Notes under the pieces: generated by a model | Seen by the model: the letters and a program-made list of their open reading frames with translations, nothing else | Told to the model about the DNA's origin: nothing | Database searches by the model: none | Program-made: the position numbers and the translations under genes | From: Fasciolopsis buskii | Taxonomy: Eukaryota > Platyhelminthes > Trematoda > Plagiorchiida > Fasciolidae | Assembly (NCBI GenBank): GCA_008360955.1 | Contig: LUCM01006285.1 | Location: forward strand, 89,718-153,717 | DNA length: 64,000 nt | Direction of reading: 5' to 3' | Shown: piece after piece, positions 37,533-50,160 of the stretch | How positions within the stretch are numbered: the first letter of the stretch is position 1 | Layout of the letters: each line of letters opens with the position of its first letter

Positions 37533-38496
37533 AACTGTTGCACTAACTAAAGCCAAGAATCTAGCCGCCCATTTATGTCTACTCATCTGGTTTCGAATTC
37601 CACTATGCCCGGTTGGTCGTGGGTGACCTTGAGCACCAAAACAGACATATTGGGACAGAAAAGTGAAATTTTCACATTTGTCAACTAAGGACTTATCACA
37701 GGTTGAATGTACAAGTAATAGGAGGCTCAGTTAGTTGGTGCAAGGTGGTCCCGTCTCCGATACTGATCGCATGATTGTGCGGCTAAAGTAGATCAAAGCT
37801 TATATTTGATGGTTGATACTTTCGTAGTTATCTGGGGTTTATCAGTGATGCCTGATAATGGGTCACCGAATTATCAGTCCCGATCCCTACCAAAGCGACC
37901 AGATTGCTGTCAAAGTCATTCGAGTGCAACACGTTAATTTCTCTTGATGTTTTCGTGATGGCGCGGTGAGGAGACGTCAGAAGAATAGGTAATCATTATC
38001 CCAAATCGGTGGAATACGTAACGAGATTAGAGAAATTCATAAATTCAAATTTTGTTACTTAAAAAGTTGTCTCGCATTTCCAGTTAAATGAGACCACGGT
38101 TTATGTGAAAATAACCATGAATCCCAAAGCGCATTTTCTGAAAGCAGAAAATCCGTCAAATCCAAACAAGAAGACATTTTCATTCATCTTTCCACTTCCG
38201 TGGTGAGACATTACTAACATCGCGAGCATCCTCGTCCTTTTGAGGGCGAACCAGATTAGATCAATTCAAGTGTCAGCGGACACGAAGTGTACATGATTCA
38301 TGTCGGGTGTTGTATTGCGGAGACCGGTTTATCTGTTCGTGGATGAACGCATAGGAGGCTCAAAAAACTTTTTGAGAGAATTTATTCGCAAAGTTTGCCC
38401 CATAGATTTAAACACACAAAATTTTGCCAACGAAACCCAGTTTGGATCAAAACGTCAAGATAAACGCGTTAACTAAGTGTACGCCTTCTCAGTTCT

Positions 38497-38502
38497 TATA
38501 TA

Positions 38503-38543
<41 letters not shown>
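38497..38543. repeat. (TA)n microsatellite with one GC step
   Basis: TA units run with a single TATGCATA interruption. A second TA run lies at 38731-38753. Confidence 0.9.
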
Positions 38544-38545
<2 letters not shown>

Positions 38546-38729
38546 AATTTGTGGCGTCAGGTGTGTGCTTGGAAGCTCTTTGTCGAACAGTCCCCAGAAG
38601 AAACCACAACTGTAATTCGTTGATAATTATTTGTCAGTTGGGCCGAGCCAACCTTAGGAACGAGAGCAGAATGCCCAAGAATATACATGTATATATAGAA
38701 GTAGTAAGTAGTATCTGGGTGAGTGAACA

Positions 38730-38730
<1 letters not shown>

Positions 38731-38753
<23 letters not shown>
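38731..38753. repeat. (TA)n microsatellite
   Basis: About eleven TA units, 190 bp from the array at 38497-38543. Confidence 0.9.
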
Positions 38754-38760
<7 letters not shown>

Positions 38761-39989
38761 TTTCAAACAACTGCCGAAAACGCACATGTGCGGTGTTTGG
38801 ATGGCTGGTTTGAACCACGGACAATCGTGCCGAAAGCGTTCAACGTTGGCCACTCAGTGACTAACCTTTGGTCTGACTCATTTCTTGCCTACTAATATGC
38901 AGTATGATTCGTATGTATTCACTTATGATAATGAAACTGTCATCAGTCCGTTTGATTTGGTTAGCAAACAGTACTGATTAATTTGAAGCTTCGAATAAAG
39001 AGTGAGCTAATTTCAACATGCAACTATCTAGGGTCAACTGTCTCACAACCTCGGCGTAGTTATAATTTCTTTCCTGACGACCGGTTTATTACAAAAAACA
39101 ATATCTCTCTAGACCATTAGAAATTTGTCTACTCTTGCTTTTGCACTGCAAATGGAATACTGCTACTACTACTACTAATAATAATAAAAATAAATGAACA
39201 GCTATAATCTTGATTATCGGCTTAATTTGTAATGTGATCGTCGACCTGTGTCACTTCACTCCACTAAGACATGGAACAATCAACACTGAAACTTCCATAT
39301 TCATTGTCTGTTTCATAAGTGTGCCGCGCATGTGCGAATACATCCATGCGAACCGATTTCTCGTGGGTGTGTAGTGTTGGCGACACCGCCAAATGGGAAT
39401 TCACCCAATTGGGAGTTAATAAACAAGAATTTTTGCGGCAGACTAGCTGGCTAAGTTTTGCAAAGTGTGTAATTTCTGACACAATGTCGACCTCGATATA
39501 CTTATTTATCCCCGGCGTACAGTAGGTGTGGGGCAGAACTCACGGACAGGCGATTTCATTTGTCTTGCTAGGACAACACAGCCAGACGACCATTTGCCGG
39601 GTGGTCTGTTCAGACAAACTGGGCTGCCTGAAATAAACGCTATCACGTGACACACGTGATCGGATCAAAGGGAGCGAGAGACGCCGCGAGTAAATTGTTT
39701 GGAACAGAAGAATGGTGAAACAAAGTGAAATCGGCAGCTAGGACTATCCGAATGCAGATCGTCTAGGCCATAGTCAACTGGTTGGATGGTCAGTTTCACC
39801 GAAGTAAGTTGCAACTTGATCGATCAATTTGTTCCTTTGACAGTCCACTATTGGCCGCGAACCCCTCCCCGTCCGTCTTGATTATGATGTAGTTTGTAAT
39901 TTCATCAAACGAAGAAGGTGGAAGCGAGAAAAAAACAAAAATAAACAGTGACCCTGGCGTTAATCTTGTCTATTGGCTGCACAGTGTAA

Positions 39990-40115
39990 ATGGGCGAATT
40001 CAGTGAGTTTGTAGACCTCGGTTCACGGTTGACAGGACCGCTTGGAATAGCCGAAAGGCTCGCGCGTTTATCGGAACCGAGCAAAGCTTGGAGAGTATCG
40101 AAAACGTTGCTGCAG
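39990..40115 (+). CDS. Candidate 5' coding exon, unknown product
   Basis: A CAG acceptor-like site at 39984 is followed by an in-frame TAA and then an ATG. From there 42 codons run to a good donor (CTGCAG/GTGAGG) and end in phase 0. The peptide starts MGEFSEFVDLGSRLTGPLGI and continues with AERLARLSEPSKAWRVSKTLLQ, an amphipathic, protein-like composition. This fits a first coding exon of a plus-strand gene, but I could not find a convincing next exon. An antisense frame is also open over the same bases. I do not recognise the product. Confidence 0.33.
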
Positions 40116-41863
40116 GTGAGGCATTTTGAAATTGTGATTTTATTCAAAATTCATCGAAGCAGCATCGTCCGTTCAGGATGCAGTCCGCCCACCTTGCGGT
40201 TATTGGGTCAAATGGATCTGCCTTGAACGGGTCTACACAAGATAACCGGACCTTGGAGGAAGTTACAGTCTCTTCGCAAAACAGTGTGCTGTTCATCTTT
40301 TAAAAAATATACAAGTATACATTATTCATCCCACGGGCTATCAGATGTAACTTGCATTTAATCGACGGAATATTCGCAAAGGATGATAGAGTGGCTAGTA
40401 CGATTGTGCATGTGAACGTTGAGGTCCTGACTGATTCTACCGTCAGCCACTGCCCCCTTCGGCAACCAACATTTGGTTGTCTCCCTGAGAAGTATTCTGC
40501 CAGGTCGTATAATCAATAAAGAAACGTGAAAAATGATTAGTAACATTATTGTAAATATTAGTATTTGTAATTGTACTATAAAAGACTTATTATTTTGGAT
40601 CTACTGGTTTCTGATATGTAATTTGGTAGTAGAGGTTTGAATGAGGTATGAGTATCTGTCTCTCCTTGTGTATGTGTATGTGTATATGTGTGTGTTTGTT
40701 TTGGGTTCTAGGGCCGAGGTAGATGGATTATTTTCAAGACACGACACGTTTCAAAATCCCAGGGCGAATTTCCAAAAAAAAGAGACCTGGATAAAGATTT
40801 TGCAAGTTTACTTTTTACGATGATTGTTCGGCACATGTCACGAGCAACGAATCATCCGTGTGATCGAATGCGGAACAGCAAGCCCAGGACTGTACATTTC
40901 TCCGGCCCTAGATAACACCATGTCACATCGATAAAAGGGCAGCTTCATGGCTCTCAAAATGGAGCCCCAACTCCGGGCGAAAGATTTTGAGTCGACCAAG
41001 AAAGATATTCAGCAAACCGGCCTACCCGTAAAAAAGATTACTGAATTTCACAAGTGAATACTTTCTGGCATCTGATCGACACTAGTTTTTCTTAGTTGCA
41101 GTCCAAATATCATCTCATTCAACCCTTACAACAAAGAATACCTTATACAGAACAACAATAGAGACATCCCAATTGGAGCGTGATGAACGTACATCAAAAG
41201 GAGGCTTCACAACGCGAGTGAAACGGATATGTATCACTTCCTTGGTCATCGGTGATGATGCTTGGCGTATCAGCTAATCCACGGAATTTACTTATATCAC
41301 AAAACTTTATCGATTTCGGGGACGAGAAAAATTTTTTTTTCTTACAACACGTAACCCATTAGTTATATTTCTCAAAATCGATGTGGAATCTCCTGTGCCG
41401 ATCTAACGTAAAGGTGATGATATAATCAGATTTTATTACGTGTTCCCGAAGTGGTCTAACCAGAAAATGGTCGGAAAACTTAGGACGCCAACGATCGACT
41501 AGGTATCGTCAGATTAAAATCGTCAATAGCTCGAAATTCGCTGTTGTCAGAATATCTTCATTCTCTGTTACCTGTTGCCTTTTTAACGACTTTATTAGAG
41601 GAACAACTGCGTACTTCATAGTCAGGAACTAAGTCGGGGATGCTAAGCAAGGAAGTTGACCGATCGTGGAAAGAAATCAAATCCATGATTTTCGGACTGC
41701 CAGTCGAGAATTGGTACGTGCCCTTGCTTTGTAATCGGTCGAAACTTGCCAGGTGAAATCCTTGCTGGTTGAGCGAAGGGAATTGAGTTGGGAGGCCCTA
41801 TCGATATGTTAGTTTGTTCGGGCAGATCCCAGGTACATTAACCCATTTTATTCATTCATTCGT

Positions 41864-42151
41864 CTATTCTGGAATAATATCAGTCAGATTCAGTGTATAC
41901 AACCTTTTCGGAGGTAGCATGAACGAATATACCATTGGACCAATTCGTCTGAATTCGCCACTACTTATCCCTAATAGTGCACCCGTGTTGGTCTTTTCGT
42001 GTTGTGGGTCAGCCAGTTGTTGCGGTTGGAATACATGTCCTACTCCATCCAGCATCCATTTTACAAATTTGATAACCTTAGGCCAACCAGGCGCTTTAGC
42101 TTTATAGAAAAAGATGTTTCGGCAACAGACAGCTAGAGTCTGGGTGTAGGT
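41864..42151 (-). other. Open frame of 96 codons with protein-like composition
   Basis: This stop-to-stop frame on the minus strand has no early ATG. It contains KAPGWPKVIKFVKWMLDGVG, then a Gln-rich segment, and ends PPKRLYTLNLTDIIPE before TAG. It could be an exon, a pseudogene piece or chance. No convincing acceptor or donor bounds it (a TTTTTCTATAAAG acceptor is possible), and the opposite strand is also open. Confidence 0.2.
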
Positions 42152-42738
42152 TCATCGGTACATTATTCGTTAGACTGGCAAAATCGACAGTAGACGTACG
42201 GTAGTCCTCGAGGTCGTTACAAGTATGAATTCTGGTACCAATGAAGGTGGGGGCGTTGGGCTTCCTAACTTCGAGGTACAAGTTAAACCTAAGTTCTATG
42301 CTATTCTGGAACAACGGATTGCCGACAGAGAATCGCTACAGTTCCCTAGCCGTCTCCAGTTCATCAGAAGGTTCATACGCCCCAAAAATCCATGCAGCTG
42401 GGGATTTGAATTGGCCTCCTATAATCCTTGCTGAAGTCAAATGTGCCCCGTTGCCAAGTCAAAGCCAACCTAGCTTCAGACGCTGACCAATTAACTGCCT
42501 ATAGCGGTTCATTAAGTTAAGTTGTGCGCTACCATCGAACGGTGCGTTAGGGTTAGAAAACCGAATCGGCTATTTCGTTAATAAGGAGCATTAATAAGAC
42601 AGATGAGAAGGGGCCTGATGTTTACTTTTGTTGTTACTCTATGGTCATCCTCATCATCACAATTTCGGTCCAATGACGGCTATAGGAATGATAATTCACA
42701 GTTAAGCTTCCTGCATGACTACTGTGACGTACGTATCT

Positions 42739-42866
42739 TTTATTTTTTCCCCCCATCGTTTTCGGGAAGCGGGCTGTGGCCAATAGAGGGCTGTCAAATG
42801 GAGAAGTTGACAGGTGGTGGGAAGATTCGAACGCGCGAACTTCAAAGCCAGAGGTCCATACCATAG
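42739..42866 (-). repeat. SINE1 copy, diverged, minus strand
   Basis: The plus strand shows GGCCAATAGAGGGCTGTCAA, GAAGTTGACAGGTGGTGGGA and AGATTCGAACGCGCGAAC, the reverse complement of SINE1 body and B box. It lies next to the long TA array at 42913-42992. Confidence 0.65.
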
Positions 42867-42910
42867 AAACAGAGATATTGTGAAAAGCTTGTCAGTTTGA
42901 TAACATTCTC

Positions 42911-42912
<2 letters not shown>

Positions 42913-42992
<80 letters not shown>
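42913..42992. repeat. (TA)n microsatellite, about 80 bp
   Basis: This is an uninterrupted TA dinucleotide run, the longest in the window. It follows the SINE1 copy at 42739-42866. Confidence 0.95.
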
Positions 42993-42995
<3 letters not shown>

Positions 42996-45208
42996 CCACT
43001 GAGTGCACAGATCTGGCGCCATCGGAATCATGAGGATGGACAAAGAGAATGACGTAGTTAAAGGAAAAATAGGAGGAATGTTGTGCAGATTTTTCCACAC
43101 GTACAACTCTACGTTATCGGCTGTTCATCGCCGTGCGTATTTCGTCAGTGGGCTTGTTGCTATTCGGTTCCGCTAGTCATGCTGTCTTCAGGTGCGATTC
43201 GAAATTACGTCCCACCGGATCCACTGTTCTCATTGCCAGTCTCTTTTGCATTTGCCAGCAAACCGTTGGTTGCCATCCTATGTCTGAAAATAATTAGTTT
43301 TGAAAAAGATAAGAACGAACAAGAAATCTGCAAACTGTCAACCCGCCGATTTGTTACAACATCAACGGATTGTATCCGAACAGGATTTTTGTAAGTTTTT
43401 TCCTCGATGTGCATTTCTTCTTGTATCGGTAGTTCCGTTTATTTATTGATTACATGAGTGTCAAAGTTGGACTTCGAGATGTTTTGTGGTCGCCAGAAAA
43501 AAGCACACGAATTTTTTTTCAAATCGATAGACTGGTACAGTTTTTCTTGTCCCCTAGTCTTTCTGTGGATTTGTGCCGTTGATTTGCTTCTCTGTCGCCA
43601 TACGCACCCTACAAAAGGCTGAAAGTACATGTAACCAATAAGCTTTACAAAATAAAGATTTAGTTAACTCCGAACTGGTTCGACGTGCAACAATAGTGTT
43701 CATCTTGGAAGCTTAGAAATCTGTATCTGTGCCTAAACAATTTTGACTTAGAGTAGTATCAGTCAGTTCACTTCTTTGAATAACGCGTGTCACAAACAAG
43801 CACATCACGTGCGAATTTGCTGAACCATCCACGTGACCCGGTAGCTTAATGTGACTTTGGTCAACAGCCAAGAAAGGAGTGTTTATTCTAATCCAAGTCA
43901 TAGGCGATAACTTACAGCCAACGATCAATAAATGAATACCAGAACTTTCCTCCTCCCCCCCCCCCGAGTGACATTACCGTTCTTCTGTTGCACATGACCC
44001 ATCATGTTTAGACTGGCCCCAACACGAGTACAACCATTTGGAACGAACGACCTTGCCTTCAAGGCCACCCGAGTTAATTTACAAAAAATCATTTGCTTGA
44101 TCTTGAGCCATTCATGGATGGTGCTCACATCCCCGAGGGTGAGCTGCCTGTTGCGGCTGCATACAAATTTACTCCAAAATCACTGATTTTTACTCTCTAA
44201 AGTAAGCATTATTCTGTGTAGTCGAATAGGAAAACCTAACTGCCTTGGAAACATACAATCGGTCTCGTGGTTACTGACGCTCCTGAAGTTTTCGTAGCCC
44301 GTATAACTCTATGGCATTGCAAGCTTTTTGTCTGTGCGTGAATGACAGTCTCATCGTATGTACAATCCTGGAGTTCACCATAAAACCCAGTTAAGATGTA
44401 GTCATACTCGTCACGCTAGTATGTCATTTGTCGGATATACCAACACAATCGGACAGGAAAACGATGTGTTGTCACATCGAATTGCTCATCATTTTTGCCC
44501 GTGACTAAACACTGAAAGTACGCACAAGCAGCTCATAAGGCTAACGGTGTAAGAAGAATGGATGAAGAATGGTCACATCCATTCTCCCGGTCAGAGTTCA
44601 GTTCAACTGCTACGAGAGCGCATTGATCATCTCATTTGATCAGCTGAGAGCAACAATCCGGCCGAATTCGCCAGCGGACCGATAGAGCGTCCAGAGAGCT
44701 GATCAGAGAAAGCAAATCTAAGTGATATTTTTGGGTTGGTAAACGAGTTTTAGTTCCACTCGACATGGCCTTTCTTCTCACTAGATTTAGTGGGAGCTGG
44801 TGATAAATCGAAGACTGGGAGTAACAACCATTGACAGTTCGACGTCAGAACAAACATCCTATTGGTTTTTTGCTTTCTAAAACATATGGAGTGGAGTCAT
44901 CCATCCGAGATGTCGAACACTGGTTTCGTCAACCAGACAACATATGTACGAGACGAGATATCGTGACAATCAGAACAAATATTCCATTTTTTTTTACCCT
45001 AGGCCAGTTTCAAATCAGAGCTGGAATCCTTTGATTTCTCTTCCACCCGCACAATTTCTCTTTTTTTTTGTTGAAAAATGCTAACATTCCTAATCGGCGT
45101 GCCATCCTTTGTCGTTTTTGAGCAGATGCGTAACGCGGAAGATAAGCAGAGCGAAAACGAACTTGCTCGCTCTGTTACCGTTCCCAGTCCGGCAATGTGC
45201 ATTTCCCG

Positions 45209-45209
<1 letters not shown>

Positions 45210-45253
<44 letters not shown>
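45210..45253. repeat. (GTT)n trinucleotide repeat
   Basis: Fifteen GTT units. Frames through it give poly-Val, poly-Leu or poly-Cys, and these frames are not genes. Confidence 0.95.
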
Positions 45254-45255
<2 letters not shown>

Positions 45256-46020
45256 TTTCACACGGAAACCCTCGATCGCAAAGTCCAAACTTGCCGAGTT
45301 GTTGCATTTTTTGCACGAAAGCTACCAACTTTTGTCAGCTTTAGGCAATAAATTGCTGATTTGAGGCATACAAAACCCCTGGACGGTTTCCGTTTGCATG
45401 TGTACATTTTGTCCGGGAATGGCATGCTTGTGCTGTTCTGCCCCTTGTGGTTGCTTATTGTGGTAGGTCGATGGCTAGGTGGAGCGTTTTACTCCACGAA
45501 GCCCTCAGCGTAGAGGCGTGATAGACCTGTGAAATGGATGGTAACTCCCTTTCCCCAAGACCCAGTTCGGGGGCGAGATCACTGCCAATTCGGGTCACGT
45601 AACACGATACAGTCGGGTGGCTATGGGAAAACCAAGTGTCGACCAGTGGCGCACTGTGAGACATCCTAATGATTATTCATAACTAGCTGAATTGTGCAAG
45701 GAATGCCAGTGATCAGTCACGGCGGTCTTGAATCGGCGTATGATCGGTCCACTGGTTTTATAATTCTCATTGAAATATGTTCCAGATTTCTGCTTCATGT
45801 CGTGCGTTCTTCGTCGTAAACCGTGGCTTCTCAGAGATGGCTGTAACAATAGGCAGTCGAAATCAAAGCGCAATTTGCCTTAACAAAGACAATTCCAAGT
45901 ATTTGATTAGCCGGCCGAATTTCCAAGGCAGCATCACAAGAGTTCACAATGGTTTTGGTCACGCTTAATAGCGGCCTACACTTTTCCGGGTTACAGTGAT
46001 ACCAATGGACGCTTGTGGTA

Positions 46021-46114
46021 TTTTCTTCTCAGTAGTATATTTCGCATATGGATGAATGAACAAAATTTCCCCGGAAGCACAAGGTCGGTTCTTGCGGTAC
46101 CTGCCGCTCTTGTG
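46021..46114 (+). repeat. Exon-like dispersed repeat, copy 2
   Basis: It starts TTTTCTTCTCAG, followed by TAGTATATTTCGCATATGGA, TGAATGAACAAAATTTCCCC and GGAAGCACAAGGTCGG. It shares this order with copies at 48.7, 49.8 and 50.1 kb. The leading pyrimidine tract plus CAG looks like a splice acceptor. Confidence 0.7.
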
Positions 46115-47540
46115 CAAACGATCCTTAATGTCACACGTGAAACTCATGATTTCTACTGAATGTGATCAAGTCAGCTAATGGTTTTCCTCAGCTAGACATA
46201 CTAGATCAAAAAGGTTTACGGTTATCCAATTTGTCAAAGTAACGTACGAACTCAGGGCTGCATGCCGTGGTAGCCTTCGGGCAGGGAGGACTGTTATAAA
46301 ACGCGGATGAATAGATACAAATACACCTCCTGTCAAAAAGAACGTAGTCCCCATTTACCTAGGTTGGCTACCCGGTCAATATGGTATCGTTTTCTTTCCT
46401 CAGTCTTCTTTGATCGACCAATGAGAACTTGGCATGATAATCGACTGGATGACCTTGATCTGTTGGGTAATGGACGAACACAAACTCTGTATCCGATGAT
46501 CTTATGCATCTCGGTTCAAGCGGACAAATCGTGTCAAAGTTGGAACAACGCTAATTCATTGCACTGTTCAACAGTACTGATCAAGCGGTCTGTGTTCTTA
46601 TGGTGTGCGGATGTGAAAGTCGGGGAATCAAAATTTCTGCACCAGCACCCAATTATCCATCGCAAGGATCACAATTTCCCACGGACCTCTTCCGGACTAG
46701 TGAGCACCGCATCGGACACCTGACAAAAGAAATAAAATCAAACAAACGGAGGCAGGATACGTGCGACAGGCGGTACAAACGCCAAGGTCGAGGCAGACGA
46801 AACATTTGACAATTGGGACTGTGGATGAAGTAACAACAGGCACGCATCCATAGATGACTCTGAACTAAGGAACAGGAGATTTTTTCCGGGCGATTCATAA
46901 AGTGGTTTCCCCCGAGCTATGAAGTTTCGCAGGAGATTAACTAAGGTGTCATAATTTATGAATAACCATCGGGCTTTGTTGATTAGTGTGATCAATCAGG
47001 GATAGAGGAAGACAATCCGTAGAGTGAATCATCCTTATTCACGACTTGCGGAGGAGGGAATTTCTTTACCAGAATCATCCATTTGGTTGGTTTCTGCCTA
47101 CCAGTCGTACGCCTAACCATGATGGTGATTGTTAGACCTATTCGGACACGTAATTTCATCATCGCAACGCATTGGAATCCCCTGTAATAGGAATAAAACA
47201 GAATGGGATAGGTTGCATATAGAACACTGAATATGGAAACAGGGTGGCAGTACTGATGGTGGGGTTAGAAACCCAGTCGCATTTTTCGTTTGCTATGGAT
47301 TTAATCAATGCAACCATCGGAAATCTAATCGGTTGCCCACGCGTGTCAAACATTGCTAGTTGAAATAGGTTCACTCACCCTGGTCCGTTGTGAAATTGAG
47401 CCTGTTAATGGTCAAACCTAGCCCAAATTGTCTCGACCTGTCAAGAAGAATGATAAATTGTGCCGGGGTTAGCAACAGATTTAATGGGCTTCTCTTTTCC
47501 CGGGGTTTTCCGGTTTTGTTCACATTCGGTTCAAATTATG

Positions 47541-47563
47541 TCACACACACACACACACACACA
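47541..47563. repeat. (CA)n microsatellite
   Basis: About eleven CA units. Confidence 0.9.
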
Positions 47564-48475
47564 AATGCACGAATGTTTGTAGTGAATCGTACCGGCTCAC
47601 GTCCAAACAAAAATGAAAACGGATACATACTACAATCCATCCAGACAACAAGATGTGAAAAATAAAGAGACCAAGATTTATCGATCGGTGGCTGTTTTTC
47701 GTCCACTTTCAAACACAATCATCAAGTAACTTTGGGATAATTAAAATTATCTGGACTCTCACATCTCGTCTCACAAGTGTGAACTGGTAATGTCCAGCTT
47801 TTTTCTCACATACCGGCCACCAGATTGCATTCGTGAAGAATTGAAATTTCACAGTGTGCGAGCAAATTCCCCCGTCAGCACAAATTGGAGTCGTCTAGGG
47901 GACTTCCCAAAGTGTCTCCCTCTCTCTCTCTCTCACACACACGTACACACGCAATCACACTCTCGTCTGTTTCTCTGTCTCTGTTTCTGTCACTGTCTCT
48001 GTCTACTCCTTAATTGCTGACGTTTTGTCTGAATGTATTGACTATAGCTTATATCAAACCGAATAAACAGACATGTGGAAGAACTGTCATCCGATGAACT
48101 CCGTAAACCAAATGACTGCCCTAGGAAGACAACCTCGGATTTATTACACTCTTAGTAAACTGGCGAATACGCAATGAATGCCCGCAGAAACAGAAGTCAT
48201 GCATTTCTCGGTCGGTTTTCGGAGAAAGCCATGCACAATATGATCTGAGACAGGACGTTTCCGTATGACAAGTGGAAGATTTGTTATATTAACCGATTGA
48301 ATAATTGTAATCTGCACGTGACGCAGTACTGTTCGACGGGGTTCATACACGACACGATTTGGAATGGCTAGCAAAAGGAGACCAACAAGAGCCGCATGCC
48401 CCGTAATCCTGTCAGTTTGCATCAAAACTCACGCCAACCAAGCCCAGTGCACGCTACATACATTGTCCTCTATTT

Positions 48476-48621
48476 CTCACTAGAATCTCATTCAAATCGT
48501 TAGGAGCGTAACTGGATGGTAAGTTCATTTGAGAATCACATGATGATTCGTCGGAGAATTCTCGTCGGTCAAGCTTACCATCCATTCACTCCTCTAACGA
48601 TTCATATGAGATTCTAGTGAG
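48476..48621. repeat. Foldback (inverted-repeat) element
   Basis: Two 48-bp arms (48476-48523 and 48574-48621) are reverse complements at about 40 of 48 positions, beginning and ending with identical runs (CTCACTAGAATCTCAT outside, GGATGGTAAG inside). The 50-bp spacer has its own small inverted repeat (GAGAAT...ATTCTC). It looks like a MITE or a large hairpin. Confidence 0.8.
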
Positions 48622-48670
48622 AAACTGAGAAAGGAGCGCAGCGCACTAGTATAAGGGTAGTTGGAAAGGA

Positions 48671-48787
48671 GAGTGAGTACCGGGTACGCATACCTGAAGA
48701 GCGACAATAACCGCGAAACCGGTCGTGTACTTCCGGGGAAAGTTTGTTCATCCATCCGTATACGAAGTATACCACCTAGAAGAAAAG
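48671..48787 (-). repeat. Exon-like dispersed repeat, copy 3
   Basis: On the minus strand: TTTTCTTCTAG, GGATGGATGAACAAACTTTC, CCCGGAAGTACACGACCGGT, TTCGCGGTTATTGTCGCTC, TTCAGGTATGCGTAC and a final CCGGTACTCACTC. It lies 50 bp from the foldback element at 48476-48621. Confidence 0.72.
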
Positions 48788-49802
48788 TATCCTCCGCTGT
48801 TTTTGTGGATGCGCGAAATCAGTGACGAAATTCCCGAATGTAGGAATTTTGGTTTGTAAGAAGACCATGAGTATTGCTCTCATTCGAGGCAGGAAAATTT
48901 TCTAAGATTCAAGGCGTAAATCCAGTTGGTTGAGAGATGGAGGGATAGGGACTGAGATTGTGAACGGTAATCTTTTGGATAATTTTTTTTGACACTTCAG
49001 TCGTTTATTACGTTTCGGGTAATTGGTGAGAGACAAACAATGACAACGCCGATAGTTTTTTTTCCAAAGAACTATGAGGCCCCGTACCGCAGTAATCGGA
49101 TCACAGTAGTTTGTTTTGTGACGAAACCGCGTTGTGACTTGTTCAGCTAGACGTCAGATAGATGTCTTCGTGGGGCGATTGAAACAAGAACAGTTTGCGA
49201 TTTCACGTTGACCGTTCCTTTTTAATACAAAGCTTCAACTGGTAGACCGATCTCGACCGTAATCGGAGTTTGAGTGATTCAACTAGTCAAATGAATTTGG
49301 GCGAAACTTGAAGTTCTACCTTTTGTGTAGAACACTCATCTTCACCGTGTTCCTACTTTTCCATCTAACTCGGGGGTCAATTTTTAAACTCTTGTTTGCG
49401 CATTCATTCATCCAAACTAAGGACTGTCAAGTCCCGTCACAGACCTTCAAATACATTTGGCGATTTATTCTGGTCCGCCAATTATGCGCTAACTTTGAAA
49501 ATAAAACAAAAAACCTACTGATAACATCGGGTACTTCGAAAATGAGACGTTATTTCGACTGAGCTTGTTCGAAGCGCTGAATGAATCAGGTACAAAAGAC
49601 AACTGTGTCGCAATCGGGAATTTACTTCTGGAACAGGGAATTTGACTCAGCGATGCAAACGCCGATGAGCCAACGCTGATTTTGTTGAACATCTTTTGTT
49701 TGGTAATGAATTTAACGGTACACTGACTGTACACGGAATACTGACGTGGAACTGTGTGATTCTTGCTGTTGACAGCTTCAAGACTTTCAGTTTACTAGTT
49801 GT

Positions 49803-49905
49803 CACTAGTATGTTTCGCATTCGGATGAATGAACAAGATTTTTCCGCGGAAGAACACGGTCTGTTTCGCGCTTACTGTCACTCGTCAGTTGTGGGTAAGC
49901 GAGAA
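49803..49905 (+). repeat. Exon-like dispersed repeat, copy 4
   Basis: The order CACTAGTATGTTTCGCATTC, GGATGAATGAACAAGATTTT, CGCGGAAGAACACGGTCTG and TTTCGCG matches the other copies. It forms an inverted pair with copy 5, about 135 bp away. Confidence 0.68.
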
Positions 49906-50040
49906 TATCCTGTCCAGCCGTCTAACCAGTCAGCTTATGAGTCTTAAACAGACTGGCTTTCATATTACGTTTCTAGTCATTCAAACGAGATCTTAATGAA
50001 AACGTAATAAAGGAATTCAGAAGTACAAAGATGGTTGGAG

Positions 50041-50160
50041 CGGAGAGTATCACATATACGCTTGTCCGAAGGCCGGTACTAACCGCGAAAACTGTTGTGT
50101 GCTTCCGGGTAAAAATCTGTCCCCCCATCCGCATGCAAAACATACTACTGAAAAGAAAAA
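50041..50160 (-). repeat. Exon-like dispersed repeat, copy 5
   Basis: On the minus strand: TTTTTCTTTTCAG, TAGTATGTTTTGCATGCGGA, CCCGGAAGCACACAACAG and TTTTCGCGGTTAGTACCGG. The acceptor-like pyrimidine tract is the cleanest in the family. Confidence 0.7.

Larger units (their letters stand above)
37533..41863. other. Stretch with TA arrays and one exon candidate
   Basis: The only items seen are the TA arrays at 38497 and 38731, a CTA/TAATAA repeat at 39162-39193 and the candidate exon at 39990. The rest shows no recognisable gene or repeat. Confidence 0.4.
42993..48475. other. Stretch without recognisable genes
   Basis: It contains a C run at 43957, the GTT and CA arrays and a CT/CA-rich tract at 47922-47962. 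A 138-codon plus-strand frame at 46307-46723 and others are unremarkable. Copy 2 of the exon-like repeat is at 46021. Confidence 0.4.

Noticed and set aside
42892..43106. Poly Ile-Tyr frames
   Set aside because: They are translation of the TA microsatellite.
45078..45351. Poly-Val, poly-Leu and poly-Thr frames
   Set aside because: They are products of the GTT repeat on both strands.
45440..45670. tRNA-like or SINE-like sequence (GATGGCTAGGTGGAG)
   Set aside because: A and B boxes do not line up and no second copy is seen.
46307..46723. 138-codon plus-strand frame
   Set aside because: No recognisable domain and no splice sites; probably chance or repeat-derived.
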